From Bacillota bacterium (GTDB lineage: Bacteria > Bacillota > Bacilli > Alicyclobacillales > SLC66), in the NCBI GenBank assembly GCA_021820975.1, contig JAKADA010000005.1, forward strand, positions 1 through 64,000: 64,000 bases of DNA, written 5' to 3'. Positions 52,861-62,572 of the stretch are shown piece after piece. Made by a program: the position numbers and the translations under genes. A model generated the notes under the pieces. That model did no database searches, was not told the origin of the DNA, and saw only the letters and a list, made by a program, of their open reading frames with translations. Position 1 is the first letter of the stretch; the number at the start of each line of letters is the position of its first letter.

Positions 52861-53925
52861 GTGAATTTGCGTGATCGCAAGGATCGTGCTTTGTATGTGT
52901 CTATCCTGACTTTCGTCGTTTTAGCGTGTTTAACGCTAATCGGTCAATTGCGGAGCTTTTTTTATGATGTGTGGGACATCTTGTGGGCAGTCTTGTCACC
53001 ACTTGTCATTTCGATTATTTTCACGTATGTCCTACGCCCCGTGGTGGATTATTTAGCACAAAAAAAGGTTCCAAGAACTGTTGCCATTTTGCTGATTTAC
53101 TTGGTGACTGTTGTCATCATTGCCGTATTATTTTTAAATATGATGCCAGTGTTAGTTGCGCAAACTACCGCATTTATCCGCCAGTTACCTATCTATATAG
53201 AGATGTTTGATTCATTTTTGGATCATTTATCCTTTGTCACTCGTGTTTTGCCCAACGGTATGCGTGTTGGACTAGAAAAAGCCATACTGCAAGTTGAATC
53301 GGGCTCGTTATCATGGATAACCAGTGCTATAATGGGTGTCAAAAATCTGATTGGCGGCCTTATTTCGGCATTTGTCGTGCCCTTTCTCGTCTTTTACTTG
53401 CTTAAGGATTATCGTCTATTTACAGGGCTTGTCGTGCGTTTGTTTAAGCGTAAATCACAAGATACCGTTGAACGTATCCTTCTTAACATCGACGAATCAT
53501 TAGGTCGTTATGTACGTGGTCAATTGCTTGTCATGGGGTTAGTGGGTGTAGCTACTCTTGCCGGACTTCTTCTGATTCATATGCAATATGCTTTGCTCCT
53601 TTCGTTGATCGTTGCCTTGACGAACATCATTCCTTATGTTGGACCTTTTTTGGGCGCTGCACCCGCATTGTTTATGGCGTTTGGTGTTTCGAATGCCATG
53701 CTGTTAAAAGTCCTCTTGGTTAACCTTGTCGTTCAACAATTAGAGGGTAATATTTTCTCGCCATGGATCATGGGTAAAACCATGAACTTACATCCCCTTC
53801 TTATTTTACTTGCCGTCATGCTAGCTGGAGAAGTTGGGGGAATTACAGGTTTGATCTTTGCAGTGCCTATTGTTGCCGTGATTAAGGTGATTGTGGATGA
53901 GGTACATCGAGAATCTCGACCTTGA
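52861..53925 (+). CDS. AI-2E family transporter (YrrI-like)
   Basis: 354 residues, about eight spans. FAM-type features: ISIIFTYVLRPVVDYLAQKKVPR, the long amphipathic middle, GLISAFVVPFLVFYLLKDY and the family motif YVGPFLGAAPALFM. Members export autoinducer-2 or act as Na+/H+ antiporters. GTG 52861 follows GGGGGCGG; ATG 52843 is an alternative inside the hairpin. In B. subtilis yrrI also precedes alaS. Confidence 0.88.
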   Translation: MNLRDRKDRALYVSILTFVVLACLTLIGQLRSFFYDVWDILWAVLSPLVISIIFTYVLRPVVDYLAQKKVPRTVAILLIYLVTVVIIAVLFLNMMPVLVAQTTAFIRQLPIYIEMFDSFLDHLSFVTRVLPNGMRVGLEKAILQVESGSLSWITSAIMGVKNLIGGLISAFVVPFLVFYLLKDYRLFTGLVVRLFKRKSQDTVERILLNIDESLGRYVRGQLLVMGLVGVATLAGLLLIHMQYALLLSLIVALTNIIPYVGPFLGAAPALFMAFGVSNAMLLKVLLVNLVVQQLEGNIFSPWIMGKTMNLHPLLILLAVMLAGEVGGITGLIFAVPIVAVIKVIVDEVHRESRP

Positions 53926-53950
53926 CATAGATTGTACTTTCATGTATATT
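53922..53950 (+). promoter_or_regulatory. 5S rRNA promoter overlapping the upstream stop codon
   Basis: TTGACA (53922-53927), 17 bp, TATATT (53945-53950). The -35 includes the TGA stop (53923-53925) of the AI-2E gene. A consensus promoter, as expected for rRNA. Confidence 0.85.
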
Positions 53951-53958
53951 GTTTTTAG

Positions 53959-54078
53959 TGCTTGGTGACCATGACGGAGGGGAAACACCCGTTCCCATCC
54001 CGAACACGACGGTTAAGCCCTCCAGTGCCGATGGTACTTGGACCGCAGGGTCCTGGGAGAGTAGGACGTTGCCAGGCA
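53959..54078 (+). rRNA. rrf: 5S ribosomal RNA (stand-alone)
   Basis: Contains the conserved 5S core GGAAACACCCGTTCCCATCC, then CCGAACACGACGGTTAAGCC and CCGATGGTACTTGG; the ends TGCTTGGT and GCCAGGCA pair. No 16S or 23S sequence flanks it; it lies between the AI-2E gene and alaS with its own promoter and terminator. Confidence 0.95.
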
Positions 54079-54081
54079 ATG

Positions 54082-54112
54082 AAAAGCCCCTCTTTTATAG
54101 AGGGGCTTTTCT
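54082..54112 (+). terminator. 5S rRNA terminator
   Basis: AAAAGCCCCTCT pairs with AGAGGGGCTTTT (12 bp, 5-nt loop); the stem itself provides T4. Confidence 0.9.
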
Positions 54113-54125
54113 ACTATCGAATAGG

Positions 54126-54155
54126 TTGCAACTATAAAACGGGTTTTGGTATAGT
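54126..54155 (+). promoter_or_regulatory. alaS promoter
   Basis: TTGCAA (54126-54131), 18 bp, TATAGT (54150-54155), about 25 nt before the start. No T-box is seen in the short leader. Confidence 0.6.
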
Positions 54156-54179
54156 TAATGCACGATCGGGGGTTTTTTG

Positions 54180-56828
54180 GTGAAAGCTAGTGAAGTTCGT
54201 CGAAAATATGTGGAGTTTTTCAGGGAAAAAGGGCATGAGATTGTACCTAGCGCAAGTTTGGTGCCGAAAGATGATGCATCCTTGCTATGGATTAATAGTG
54301 GCATGGCACCCTTAAAACGCTATTTTGATGGGCGGGTGGTACCTGATAATCCCAGGTTGACCAATAGTCAAAAGTGCATTCGAACAAATGATATTGAAAA
54401 TGTCGGGAAAACAGCGCGACATCATACGTTTTTTGAAATGTTGGGCAATTTTTCGATTGGTGATTACTTTAAGCGCGAGGCTATTCATTGGGCGTGGGAA
54501 TTTCTTATCCAACGATTAATGATCGATGAAAGCAAATTATCGATTACGATTCATCCTGAGGATGATGAAGCTTATGCGATATGGCATAAGGAAATCGGCA
54601 TCGCCGATGACAAAATTTTACGTTTAGAAGAGAACTTTTGGGATATTGGAGAGGGACCTTGTGGTCCGAATTCGGAAATCTTTTTTGACCGTGGTCCAAG
54701 TGTTGGTTGTGGTCGCGAAACATGTGATGCAAGCTGTGATTGTGATCGACATTTAGAAATCTGGAACCTTGTGTTTAGTCAATACAATCATAATCCGGAC
54801 GGCTCCTACACACCGCTTCCGAAAAAGAACATTGATACAGGCATGGGTTTAGAGCGAACAACTTCTGTGCTGCAAGGCGTTAGTACGAATTATGACACGG
54901 ATCTGTTTCAACCGATTATTCAACAAGCTGCCGCACGGTTGCATATCCGTTATGGTGAAAAAGAAGAATGGGACGTTGCCTTAAAGGTTATTAGTGATCA
55001 TCTTCGCGCAGTTGTTTTTTCGATTGCTGATGGTGTCTTGCCGAGCAACGAGGGGCGCGGCTATGTGATTCGCCGCCTATTGCGTAGGGCTGTTCGTCAT
55101 GGAAAACAACAAGGTATGGAGCAACCGTACCTCCATCAACTTGTCGGTGTTGTATCTGAAGTAATGGGAGATTATTACCCTGAATTGTTTGAGAAGCGTT
55201 CCTTTATCGAGACGGTTATCAAGACGGAAGAAGAGCGTTTTTTCGAGACGCTAAGTGAAGGCGAGGCTTTGCTAGCGAAAGCCATTATGCAGGTTAAAGA
55301 AGCAGGCACCACTGTTCTTCACGGTGATCAAGTCTTTAAGTTGTATGATACGTACGGCTTTCCTGTTGATCTTACCGAGGAAATCGCACAAGAAAGTGGT
55401 ATGACGATCGATCGTGAAGGCTTTTCACAAGCGCTTGAAAAACAACGAGCACGTGCAAGAAATGCGCGTCAAGACAACGACAGCATGCGTGTACAGACAA
55501 CGGTACTAAGAGATCTTGATGTTAATAGCGAATTTGTCGGCTATACTACACCATCCGTTTCCGGTCATATCGTAGCTATGATGGCAGACGATATACTGTT
55601 GAAAGAAGCTTCACTAGGCGATCGAATCCAAGTAGTCTTAGATCGAACGCCATTTTATGCAGAAAGCGGCGGACAAGTTGCCGATCATGGAATTATCTTT
55701 GGTGAGAGTTTTGAACTTTTTGTGAAGGATGTGCAAAAAGCACCAAATGGGCAACATATTCATGATTGTGAAGTTTTCATGGGAACGCCTTGCGTAGGCG
55801 CGTCGGTAACGAGTACGATTGATACCGTTCGCCGCTTTGACATTACCAAAAATCACACGGCGACTCATTTGATGCATAAGGCACTACGCGATGTATTGGG
55901 TACGCACGTTGCTCAGGCTGGGTCTCTCGTCGAAGATGAACGTTTGCGTTTTGACTTTTCTCATATCGGTGCTATGACAAAAGAAGACATGGATCGTGTG
56001 GAACGCTATGTCAATGAGCAAATTTGGCAAGATACCGCAGTTTCCACAGAACAAATGAATTTACAAGAAGCGAAGAATCTTGGAGCCATGGCGCTTTTCG
56101 GTGAAAAATACGGCGATATTGTGCGTGTTGTGAAGGTTGGTGCGTACTCGACAGAACTTTGTGGAGGATGTCACGTTGAACGTACAGGCCAGATCGGCAT
56201 GTTCAAGTTAATTTCGGAAACGGGAATCGGCTCTGGTGTTCGCCGGATCGAGGCTGTAACGGGACGTTTTGCTTATGAGTATACGGTGGCTCAAGAAAAA
56301 CTTTTATCTGCAGTTGCGGATAAATTGCATGCTAATCCATTACAAATACCTGATCGTCTGGATTCTGTTCTTGACCATGTCAAAGAACTTGAACGTCAAG
56401 CTAACAGTTTGACGGATACTGTGAGTCGTTTGGAATCTGTGCAATTACTTGCTTTAGTGGAACAAGTTGAAGATGAACAAATCCTTGTGACGCAGGTGGA
56501 CAATAGAGATATCGATGCTTTACGCAATCTTGCTGATCAATTGCGGCAAAAGCAAGCAGACTTAGCGATTGTTCTTGGTTCTATCAAAGATGGACGGGTT
56601 GCGTTTGTGAGTGTCATGCCGCAAAAGTGGCAAGCAAAAGGACTCCATGCAGGCAAATTAGTTAAAGAAGTAGCACAAATAGCGGGTGGCTCAGGCGGTG
56701 GAAGACCTGATCTGGCACAGGCAGGCGCCAAGAGTCCCGAAAAGCTTCCTGAGGCATTACGTACGGCGAGAACCTTACTAAAAGAAGGTTTTTTACAAAG
56801 CATCTCGAATAGTAGCCAAAAGGCCTAG
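54180..56828 (+). CDS. alaS: Alanyl-tRNA synthetase
   Basis: 882 residues, full length. Class II core at the N-terminus (RKYVEFFREKGHEIVPSASL; WNLVFSQYN), editing-domain zinc motif HTATH...CGGCHVERTG, and C-Ala part with GGGRPDLAQAG. GTG 54180 with SD GGGGG upstream; a TTG one codon before is less well placed. Begins the alaS-ireB-ruvX block. Confidence 0.96.
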   Translation: MKASEVRRKYVEFFREKGHEIVPSASLVPKDDASLLWINSGMAPLKRYFDGRVVPDNPRLTNSQKCIRTNDIENVGKTARHHTFFEMLGNFSIGDYFKREAIHWAWEFLIQRLMIDESKLSITIHPEDDEAYAIWHKEIGIADDKILRLEENFWDIGEGPCGPNSEIFFDRGPSVGCGRETCDASCDCDRHLEIWNLVFSQYNHNPDGSYTPLPKKNIDTGMGLERTTSVLQGVSTNYDTDLFQPIIQQAAARLHIRYGEKEEWDVALKVISDHLRAVVFSIADGVLPSNEGRGYVIRRLLRRAVRHGKQQGMEQPYLHQLVGVVSEVMGDYYPELFEKRSFIETVIKTEEERFFETLSEGEALLAKAIMQVKEAGTTVLHGDQVFKLYDTYGFPVDLTEEIAQESGMTIDREGFSQALEKQRARARNARQDNDSMRVQTTVLRDLDVNSEFVGYTTPSVSGHIVAMMADDILLKEASLGDRIQVVLDRTPFYAESGGQVADHGIIFGESFELFVKDVQKAPNGQHIHDCEVFMGTPCVGASVTSTIDTVRRFDITKNHTATHLMHKALRDVLGTHVAQAGSLVEDERLRFDFSHIGAMTKEDMDRVERYVNEQIWQDTAVSTEQMNLQEAKNLGAMALFGEKYGDIVRVVKVGAYSTELCGGCHVERTGQIGMFKLISETGIGSGVRRIEAVTGRFAYEYTVAQEKLLSAVADKLHANPLQIPDRLDSVLDHVKELERQANSLTDTVSRLESVQLLALVEQVEDEQILVTQVDNRDIDALRNLADQLRQKQADLAIVLGSIKDGRVAFVSVMPQKWQAKGLHAGKLVKEVAQIAGGSGGGRPDLAQAGAKSPEKLPEALRTARTLLKEGFLQSISNSSQKA

Positions 56829-56856
56829 AATGTTTTAGGCAAAGAGGTGTGAGCTA

Positions 56857-57117
56857 ATGTCATCTTTTGATGAAACGATGCACTTTCCTGCCAGACCCGA
56901 TGGACAGTCGCGAGCTGAACGGGCACTTTTATTGGCTTATGAGGCCTTAGTTGATAAAGGTTACAATCCAATCCATCAAATTTCCGGGTATCTCTTGTCA
57001 GGCGATCCAGCTTATATCACAAGCCATAAAGATGCCAGAGATGTCATTCGTCAGGTGGAACGTGATGATCTTATCGAGGAGTTGGTAAGAGCTTATGTTC
57101 TTGCAAGGTTACCATGA
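56857..57117 (+). CDS. ireB: IreB-family regulatory phosphoprotein (UPF0297)
   Basis: 86 residues. [33 protein letters not shown] is the family hallmark (given here as a region at about 23-55). In Enterococcus IreB is a substrate of the Ser/Thr kinase IreK and controls cephalosporin tolerance. Conserved place between alaS and ruvX; overlaps ruvX by 4 bp. Confidence 0.93.
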   Translation: MSSFDETMHFPARPDGQSRAERALLLAYEALVDKGYNPIHQISGYLLSGDPAYITSHKDARDVIRQVERDDLIEELVRAYVLARLP

Positions 57118-57530
57118 GGCAGATGGGAATTGACTACGGCGATGTGCGAATCGGCATCGCATTAAGCGATCTGCTAGGAATTACAGCACAGTCGTTTACC
57201 GTGATTGATCGTAACAAAACACCGGATATCATGCAAACTATTGCAACGATTGTAGCGGAACAAGATGTTGGTGAAATTGTTGTTGGTTGGCCGAAAAACA
57301 TGAATGGAACACTCGGCGAGCGCGCTCAAAAAACGGCTGCGTTCGTCGAGGAATTAGAACAACGCTTCGCGTTACCGATTCATTTGATGGATGAACGGTT
57401 ATCCACAGTTGGAGCTCATCGTTTGCTATCAGAAGGTGATGTGAAGAGCAAGAAGCGTAAGAAAGTGGTTGACAAAATTGCGGCTGCGCTCATACTACAA
57501 GCGTATATGGATAAAAGGGGGAGATCATGA
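57114..57530 (+). CDS. ruvX: Holliday junction resolvase-like RuvX (YqgF)
   Basis: 138 residues, RNase-H-like fold. [16 protein letters not shown] with the first acidic residue, [16 protein letters not shown] and [15 protein letters not shown], then a terminal Asp in [16 protein letters not shown]. Involved in pre-16S rRNA 5'-end processing and possibly in recombination. Overlaps the next gene by 4 bp. Confidence 0.95.
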   Translation: MRQMGIDYGDVRIGIALSDLLGITAQSFTVIDRNKTPDIMQTIATIVAEQDVGEIVVGWPKNMNGTLGERAQKTAAFVEELEQRFALPIHLMDERLSTVGAHRLLSEGDVKSKKRKKVVDKIAAALILQAYMDKRGRS

Positions 57531-57802
57531 TGCTCGATGATTTGTTACAGGGCTTAGTGGTTTTGACCGACGAGTCTGGAAATGAAGAAGAGTATCGTGT
57601 ATTGCGTGTGGCGGAACTAGAGGGTAATCACTATGCATTACTCCAATCTGTTGTCGTCCACGATGAAGAACCGATTATTTTGCGTGTGGAAGGCGATGTC
57701 GAAGGTGATGCGGCTTCCTTGGTTGGAATTGATGATGATGACGAATGGGACCGCGTGGCTGAGGTTTTCGATGCACTTTTATTTGATTTGGATGAGGATT
57801 AG
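57527..57802 (+). CDS. DUF1292 protein (YrzB-like)
   Basis: 91 residues, strongly acidic. VVLTDESGNEEEYRVLRVAE, then HYALLQSVVVHDEEPIILRV, is the DUF1292 beta domain; the tail is FDALLFDLDED. Function unknown, but the position after ruvX is conserved in Bacillota. Confidence 0.9.
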   Translation: MMLDDLLQGLVVLTDESGNEEEYRVLRVAELEGNHYALLQSVVVHDEEPIILRVEGDVEGDAASLVGIDDDDEWDRVAEVFDALLFDLDED

Positions 57803-57817
57803 GGACAATTGTCACTT

Positions 57818-58906
57818 ATGCGTATCGTAAAAAAGAAATGGTTTATCAGCCTAGTCGGTGTACTGGTTGTCGTTGTTTTTTTAGTTACGTACTGGCTGGT
57901 GGAGACCTCGGTAAAACCACAGGGGTTATCACGTAAAACTTGGGTATCGATTCCTGCAGGTACGTCAACATCAGAAATAGCTTCCATTTTGGAAAAGCAC
58001 CATGTCATTACGAATGGTTTCTTTTTTCGTCTTTATTTGTATGTGACAGGTAATGCCTCAAACCTTCAGGCAGGTGATTACAGATTTACTCATGCGTTAA
58101 CCTTGCCACAGGTTGTTAATGAACTCAGAGTTGGCGCTGTCATGTACAATACGATATCGGTCACTATTCCTGAAGGATACACCGTTAGGCAGATTGCAGA
58201 TGTTTTGGCGAAAAATGGAATCGTATCTAAAACAGCTTTTATGGCTGAAGTCCATAAGGGACAGTTTTCATTTGATTTTTTACCAAAGCTAGGTAGCCAA
58301 AACAAACTGGTACGTGATCGACTCGAAGGATATCTCTTCCCTGATACTTATGATTTTCTTCGACACGAACCAGCCTATGATGTCATCACAACGATGCTTC
58401 AGGAAACAAACAAGGTTTTTTCTCCTCGTTTGATGACACGAATTAAACAGATGCACACGAGCGTCACGCGTATATTGACGATCGCTTCGATGATTGAGCG
58501 GGAGGCGGAACTCAATAAAGAGCGACCAATTATTGCAAGTGTTATTTATAATCGACTTAAGATCAATATGAAGTTACAAATTGATGCCACCGTGGAGTAC
58601 GCCTTAGGCGGTGTACTTAACTTGACGGATGCCGACCTGACGGTGAATAACCCCTATAATACGTATGTTCATCATGGCCTTCCTCCGGGACCTATTGCAA
58701 ATCCTGGGCTCTTATCCATAGAAGCTGCACTTCACCCTGCAAAGACGAATTATTATTTTTATGTAGCAAAATTCAATGGTAGTGGCGGTCATTATTTTTC
58801 AACAACATTTGCACAACAACTTGCCAATGAGGTAAAAAGTCAGCAAAATTATACACGCTATGAACGGGGGTTATCTTCTCCTCCGCATTCCGTGCACAAA
58901 CCATAA
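57818..58906 (+). CDS. mltG: Endolytic transglycosylase MltG (YceG)
   Basis: 362 residues. One N-terminal span ([20 protein letters not shown]), a LysM-like region, then the catalytic domain with [10 protein letters not shown] (catalytic Glu), [11 protein letters not shown] and [17 protein letters not shown]. Cuts nascent peptidoglycan glycan strands at the membrane. ATG 57818 is taken; TTG 57809 is too close to AGGG. Confidence 0.93.
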   Translation: MRIVKKKWFISLVGVLVVVVFLVTYWLVETSVKPQGLSRKTWVSIPAGTSTSEIASILEKHHVITNGFFFRLYLYVTGNASNLQAGDYRFTHALTLPQVVNELRVGAVMYNTISVTIPEGYTVRQIADVLAKNGIVSKTAFMAEVHKGQFSFDFLPKLGSQNKLVRDRLEGYLFPDTYDFLRHEPAYDVITTMLQETNKVFSPRLMTRIKQMHTSVTRILTIASMIEREAELNKERPIIASVIYNRLKINMKLQIDATVEYALGGVLNLTDADLTVNNPYNTYVHHGLPPGPIANPGLLSIEAALHPAKTNYYFYVAKFNGSGGHYFSTTFAQQLANEVKSQQNYTRYERGLSSPPHSVHKP

Positions 58907-58959
58907 CATGTTCAGTGTCCCGTTTGCATAGGTTTTACCGCACACGGGAGGTGACACAT

Positions 58960-59655
58960 ATGGCTTTATTTACAATGCTGGCTCTCTTGGTTCGTGAATT
59001 GACAGTCTTTGTTTCGTATGTAAAAAATCACACGTTTCCTCAGCCTTTACAAGCAGCTCAAGAAGAAGAAGCGCTAGCACGCTGGAAACAAGGGGACATG
59101 AACGCAAGAAATACGCTCATTGAACACAACCTTCGTCTCGTGGCACATATCGTAAAAAAGTATGATCAAGGGAAAGTGGATTCGGAAGATCTGATTTCCA
59201 TTGGGACGATCGGGCTTATTAAAGGTATTCAAACGTTTAATGCTGATAAAGGGGTTCGCCTTGCTACGTACGCTGCGCGTTGTATTGAAAATGAAATTTT
59301 AATGCATATGAGAGCACAAAAAAAGGTTAACAAAGATGTTTCTATCCATGAACCGATTGGACAGGATAAAGAAGGCAATGAGGTATCTTTACTGGATATC
59401 TTAGGGGGAGATGGTGAAGAGGAGATTGTGGAACTCATTCAATTTCGCATGGATCGGGACCAAGTCTATGATGGGCTTCGTGTGTTGACAGATCGCGAGC
59501 GCGACATCATTTGGGCTCGTTTTGGCTTGCCTTATGGGCACGAAAAAACACAGCGAGAGATTGCGCGTGAACTTGGCATTAGTCGCTCGTATGTGTCTCG
59601 TATTGAAAAAAGGGCGCTGGAGAAATTGCAAGAACAGTTTCATAAGAAACCTTGA
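58960..59655 (+). CDS. sigK: Sporulation sigma factor SigK
   Basis: 231 residues. An N-terminal pro-sequence ([20 protein letters not shown]) is followed by sigma region 2 ([40 protein letters not shown]) and region 4 HTH ([20 protein letters not shown]). It directs late mother-cell transcription in sporulation. The gene is whole here, with no skin-like intervening element. ATG 58960 has GGGAGGTG just before it. Confidence 0.93.
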   Translation: MALFTMLALLVRELTVFVSYVKNHTFPQPLQAAQEEEALARWKQGDMNARNTLIEHNLRLVAHIVKKYDQGKVDSEDLISIGTIGLIKGIQTFNADKGVRLATYAARCIENEILMHMRAQKKVNKDVSIHEPIGQDKEGNEVSLLDILGGDGEEEIVELIQFRMDRDQVYDGLRVLTDRERDIIWARFGLPYGHEKTQREIARELGISRSYVSRIEKRALEKLQEQFHKKP

Positions 59656-59716
59656 CTTTTGCTTTCACTTGACTTTCTGTGGTACGATTGAGCGTATTGA
59701 AGCTAAGGACGGGATG

Positions 59717-60289
59717 ATGGAATTGTTCAAGAGACTGTATCCTACGGAGTACGTCTCATCCATTTATCACATCGATATATCGAGATTATGGGATGAAGGC
59801 AAGCGAGCGATTATTACCGATTTGGACAATACGTTGGTCAAATGGAATGCCCCATCTGCAACACCTAAATTGGTTTCGTGGCTTAAAATGGTACAGGATA
59901 CAGGATTTAAAGTGTGCATCTTATCGAATAATGATCGTTTGCGCGTGACGGAATTTGCAAAACCACTTGGTCTAAATGCACTAGACATGGCAAGAAAGCC
60001 ACGACATCAGGGGTTTGAGCGTGCGCTTCATTTACTGCAAGTGAGCGCTAAAGAAACAGTCATGATTGGTGATCAGGTTTTTACGGACATCCTAGGCGGC
60101 AATCGGATGGGCATGTATACCGTACTCGTGGTACCTATTCACGAACAAGAATTTATCGGTACTCGTGTGATGCGGCGCATGGAACGGATTGTGTTGCGCC
60201 GCATACCGTTGTCACAGCATGCTGAATATTTTTTGTATGATAGCAATCAACCATCGAAGGATCTACCGAAAGGGCGGAACGATTTGTGA
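59717..60289 (+). CDS. yqeG: YqeG-family HAD phosphatase
   Basis: 190 residues. HAD motif I ITDLDNTLVKWN, motif II ILSNNDR, motif III RKPRHQGFERAL and motif IV MIGDQVFTDILGGNRMG. HAD subfamily IIIA, substrate not known. Start at ATG 59717 with AAGGA at 7 nt; a frame open far upstream overlaps sigK in another frame and is not used. Overlaps yqeH (GTGA). Confidence 0.92.
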   Translation: MELFKRLYPTEYVSSIYHIDISRLWDEGKRAIITDLDNTLVKWNAPSATPKLVSWLKMVQDTGFKVCILSNNDRLRVTEFAKPLGLNALDMARKPRHQGFERALHLLQVSAKETVMIGDQVFTDILGGNRMGMYTVLVVPIHEQEFIGTRVMRRMERIVLRRIPLSQHAEYFLYDSNQPSKDLPKGRNDL

Positions 60290-61416
60290 GTATGGTATGC
60301 ACCGGTTGCGGTACACCGCTGCAAATGGATGATGAACAAGAACGAGGTTATGTTACGGCAGAAGCGTTTATGCGAGAACATCCGCTATGCCAACGCTGCT
60401 ATCGATTAATTCATTATGGGCAATTAGCCAAAGCCAATGTAACACAAGAGGAATATCGTACTGCTGTTATGCGCGTCTTAGCGAAACCTTCCTTAGTTTT
60501 GTATGTAGTGGATTTATTTGACTTTAACGGTAGTCTTGTACGGGGAATGGCTGGTGTGCTTAAAAATCATGAAGTTGTCTTAGTAGCAAATAAGTACGAT
60601 TTGCTTCCGCATGGGACAAGTATGGACAAGGTTGCTTCTTGGCTGTGGCGAGAAGCTCGTCGTGCAGGGCTTGAACCCAAACAAATCCATCTTGTAAGTG
60701 CTAAAAATGGGTTTGGCATGGATTCTGTGGTTATAAACGTGCAGGAACGCTCACGTAATCGTAATGTTGTTGTGATGGGTATGGCCAACGTCGGTAAATC
60801 AAGTGTCTTAAATAGTCTTATGCGAGCCTTAGACCCTGAAGATCAAACGGACTCCTTTACGACAAGTCCTTTTCCAGGTACAACATTAGGTGCTTTGACC
60901 ATGAAAATGAAAAGCACGGGTATTGTGATTACGGATACGCCTGGTCTTTTAGGTACATTTCGTTTGCAAGATCGGGTTTGTACAGACTCATTAAAGCAAA
61001 TTGTGCCAAAAGATCGTATTCGTCCGCGAAATTATCAGTTGAATGTTTCTCAAACCCTGTTTTTAGCGGGACTTGTAAGAATGGATTTTATCGGTGGACA
61101 GGCACAACCATTTGTCGTCTATGCTGCCAATCAACTCTATATTCACCGTACAAAATTGGAGAATGCTGACTATGTATACAAAAGTCAAGTGGGCAAACTG
61201 CTCACTCCGCCATGTGAAACTTGTGATACGAGTTTGCGTCAACTCGTTAGTAAACGGGTAGGATTTAAAGAGGGCAGACCGGTCGATGTTGTCATTCCGG
61301 GATTAGGATGGATTCGTTTAAGTGGCAAAGAAGTGCAACTCGTTGTTCATTATCCTCAAGGTGTGGAAATCGCAGTGCGCCCAGCTTTGATTGGAAATGG
61401 ACGCGTACGGGTATGA
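60286..61416 (+). CDS. yqeH: Circularly permuted ribosome-biogenesis GTPase YqeH
   Basis: 376 residues. N-terminal zinc finger (CTGCGTPLQ...HPLCQRCYRL), then G-motifs in permuted order: G4 ANKYDLLP, G5 SAKNGFGM, G1 GMANVGKSSVLN, G3 DTPGLLG, then a C-terminal RNA-binding part. Needed for 30S subunit assembly in B. subtilis. GTG start. Confidence 0.95.
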   Translation: MSMVCTGCGTPLQMDDEQERGYVTAEAFMREHPLCQRCYRLIHYGQLAKANVTQEEYRTAVMRVLAKPSLVLYVVDLFDFNGSLVRGMAGVLKNHEVVLVANKYDLLPHGTSMDKVASWLWREARRAGLEPKQIHLVSAKNGFGMDSVVINVQERSRNRNVVVMGMANVGKSSVLNSLMRALDPEDQTDSFTTSPFPGTTLGALTMKMKSTGIVITDTPGLLGTFRLQDRVCTDSLKQIVPKDRIRPRNYQLNVSQTLFLAGLVRMDFIGGQAQPFVVYAANQLYIHRTKLENADYVYKSQVGKLLTPPCETCDTSLRQLVSKRVGFKEGRPVDVVIPGLGWIRLSGKEVQLVVHYPQGVEIAVRPALIGNGRVRV

Positions 61417-62261
61417 GACAATATGATCGGCTTGCTGTCTTAGGGCATCCTGCCGCGCATTCTCTTTCACCAATCATGCACAGGGCTGCTTATGAGGCGC
61501 TTGGTCTTTCAGCAACGTATACGGCAATCGATGTATTACCTAGTGATTTGCCACGTGTTCTTCAAAGCATGCCTAAGTTTGGCTATCGTGGTTGCAACCT
61601 GACGATTCCTCATAAAGAAGCAGCCCTGCCACTCATGGCACAGTATTCGTCTCGCGCTAAACGAATTGGTGCGGTCAATACAGTCACCTGTCGCGATGAA
61701 AAGCTTTATGGTGACAATACCGATGGAGAAGGTTGGCTAAGCTCTTTTAAAAGGGAGACAGGCTCTGATGTGTTTGGGTTGCATGCTGTGGTGATCGGAT
61801 CTGGAGGAGCTGCCAGGGCTATTATTGATGCACTGCTTTCAAACGGATGTGAACATGTAACGCTTGCCAATCGTACACTTAAGCGTGCCAATCAGTTACA
61901 ACAAGCATTTCTAGCTTATTATGATATAGCCAAACTTACGACGTGTTCTCTTGATCGTGTTGATTTGTCTGTTGCTGATCTTGTAGTCAATACAACATCT
62001 GTAGGTCTTGTCGGTGAATTGCAAGATCATCTTCCTGTTTCACTAAGTACCTTACGCATGGGGACTATCGTGAGTGACATTGTGTATCGACCACGACATA
62101 CGAAGTTCTTACAGGAAGCTTGTGCTCGCGGTGCAACGATACATGAAGGCATTGGGATGCTCGTGCATCAAGGTGCTTTAGCCGTTGAGCAATGGTTTGA
62201 TGTACAGGCGCCGATCGAAGTGATGCGTTATGCTGTTTGTGATGTTTTGGATGGATCTTAA
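61413..62261 (+). CDS. aroE: Shikimate dehydrogenase
   Basis: 282 residues. Substrate site HSLSPIMHRAAYEALGL, NLTIPHKEAALPLM, and NADP-binding IGSGGAARAIIDALL with NRTLKRA. Reduces 3-dehydroshikimate in aromatic synthesis. ATG overlaps the yqeH stop (ATGA); the conserved protein begins RQYDRLAVLGHPAAHSLSP, so the longer upstream frame is not used. Confidence 0.95.
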   Translation: MRQYDRLAVLGHPAAHSLSPIMHRAAYEALGLSATYTAIDVLPSDLPRVLQSMPKFGYRGCNLTIPHKEAALPLMAQYSSRAKRIGAVNTVTCRDEKLYGDNTDGEGWLSSFKRETGSDVFGLHAVVIGSGGAARAIIDALLSNGCEHVTLANRTLKRANQLQQAFLAYYDIAKLTTCSLDRVDLSVADLVVNTTSVGLVGELQDHLPVSLSTLRMGTIVSDIVYRPRHTKFLQEACARGATIHEGIGMLVHQGALAVEQWFDVQAPIEVMRYAVCDVLDGS

Positions 62262-62278
62262 GGGAGGATCATGAAAAC

Positions 62279-62572
62279 GTGTTAACGGGAAAACAAGTAC
62301 GGTACCTCCGTGGCTTAGCTCATCACCTTACGCCTATTTTTCAGGTAGGTAAAGGTGGCGTATCACGCACCATGGTTGAACAAATCGCACTCGCGCTTGA
62401 GGCGCGAGAACTGATGAAAGTGTCTGTTTTAGGCAATGCGGATGAAACAGCTAAAGATATTGCTGTGGCTTTGAAAAACGGAACAAAGGCTGAAATTGTT
62501 CAGGTTATTGGTCGTACGATCATATTATATAAACGTTCACAGGAAAACCCTGTGATTGAATTACCTCGCTGA
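62279..62572 (+). CDS. yhbY: CRM-domain RNA-binding protein YhbY/YqeI
   Basis: 97 residues. The single CRM domain has LTGKQVRYLRGLAHHLTPIF and QVGKGGVSRTMVEQI (GKGG-type RNA-binding loop). Binds pre-50S particles. GTG 62279 is 11 nt from GGAGG; an ATG at 62271 stops after four codons. Confidence 0.93.
   Translation: MLTGKQVRYLRGLAHHLTPIFQVGKGGVSRTMVEQIALALEARELMKVSVLGNADETAKDIAVALKNGTKAEIVQVIGRTIILYKRSQENPVIELPR

Noticed and set aside
53949-54183. Several ORFs over the 5S rRNA on both strands
   Set aside because: The sequence is a clear 5S rRNA with promoter and terminator.
59522-59716. Upstream extension of yqeG inside sigK
   Set aside because: It overlaps the sigK 3' end in another frame and lacks homology-like features; ATG 59717 has an SD.
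61308-61412. Upstream extension of aroE
   Set aside because: It overlaps yqeH out of frame; AroE proteins start at the ATG overlapping the yqeH stop.
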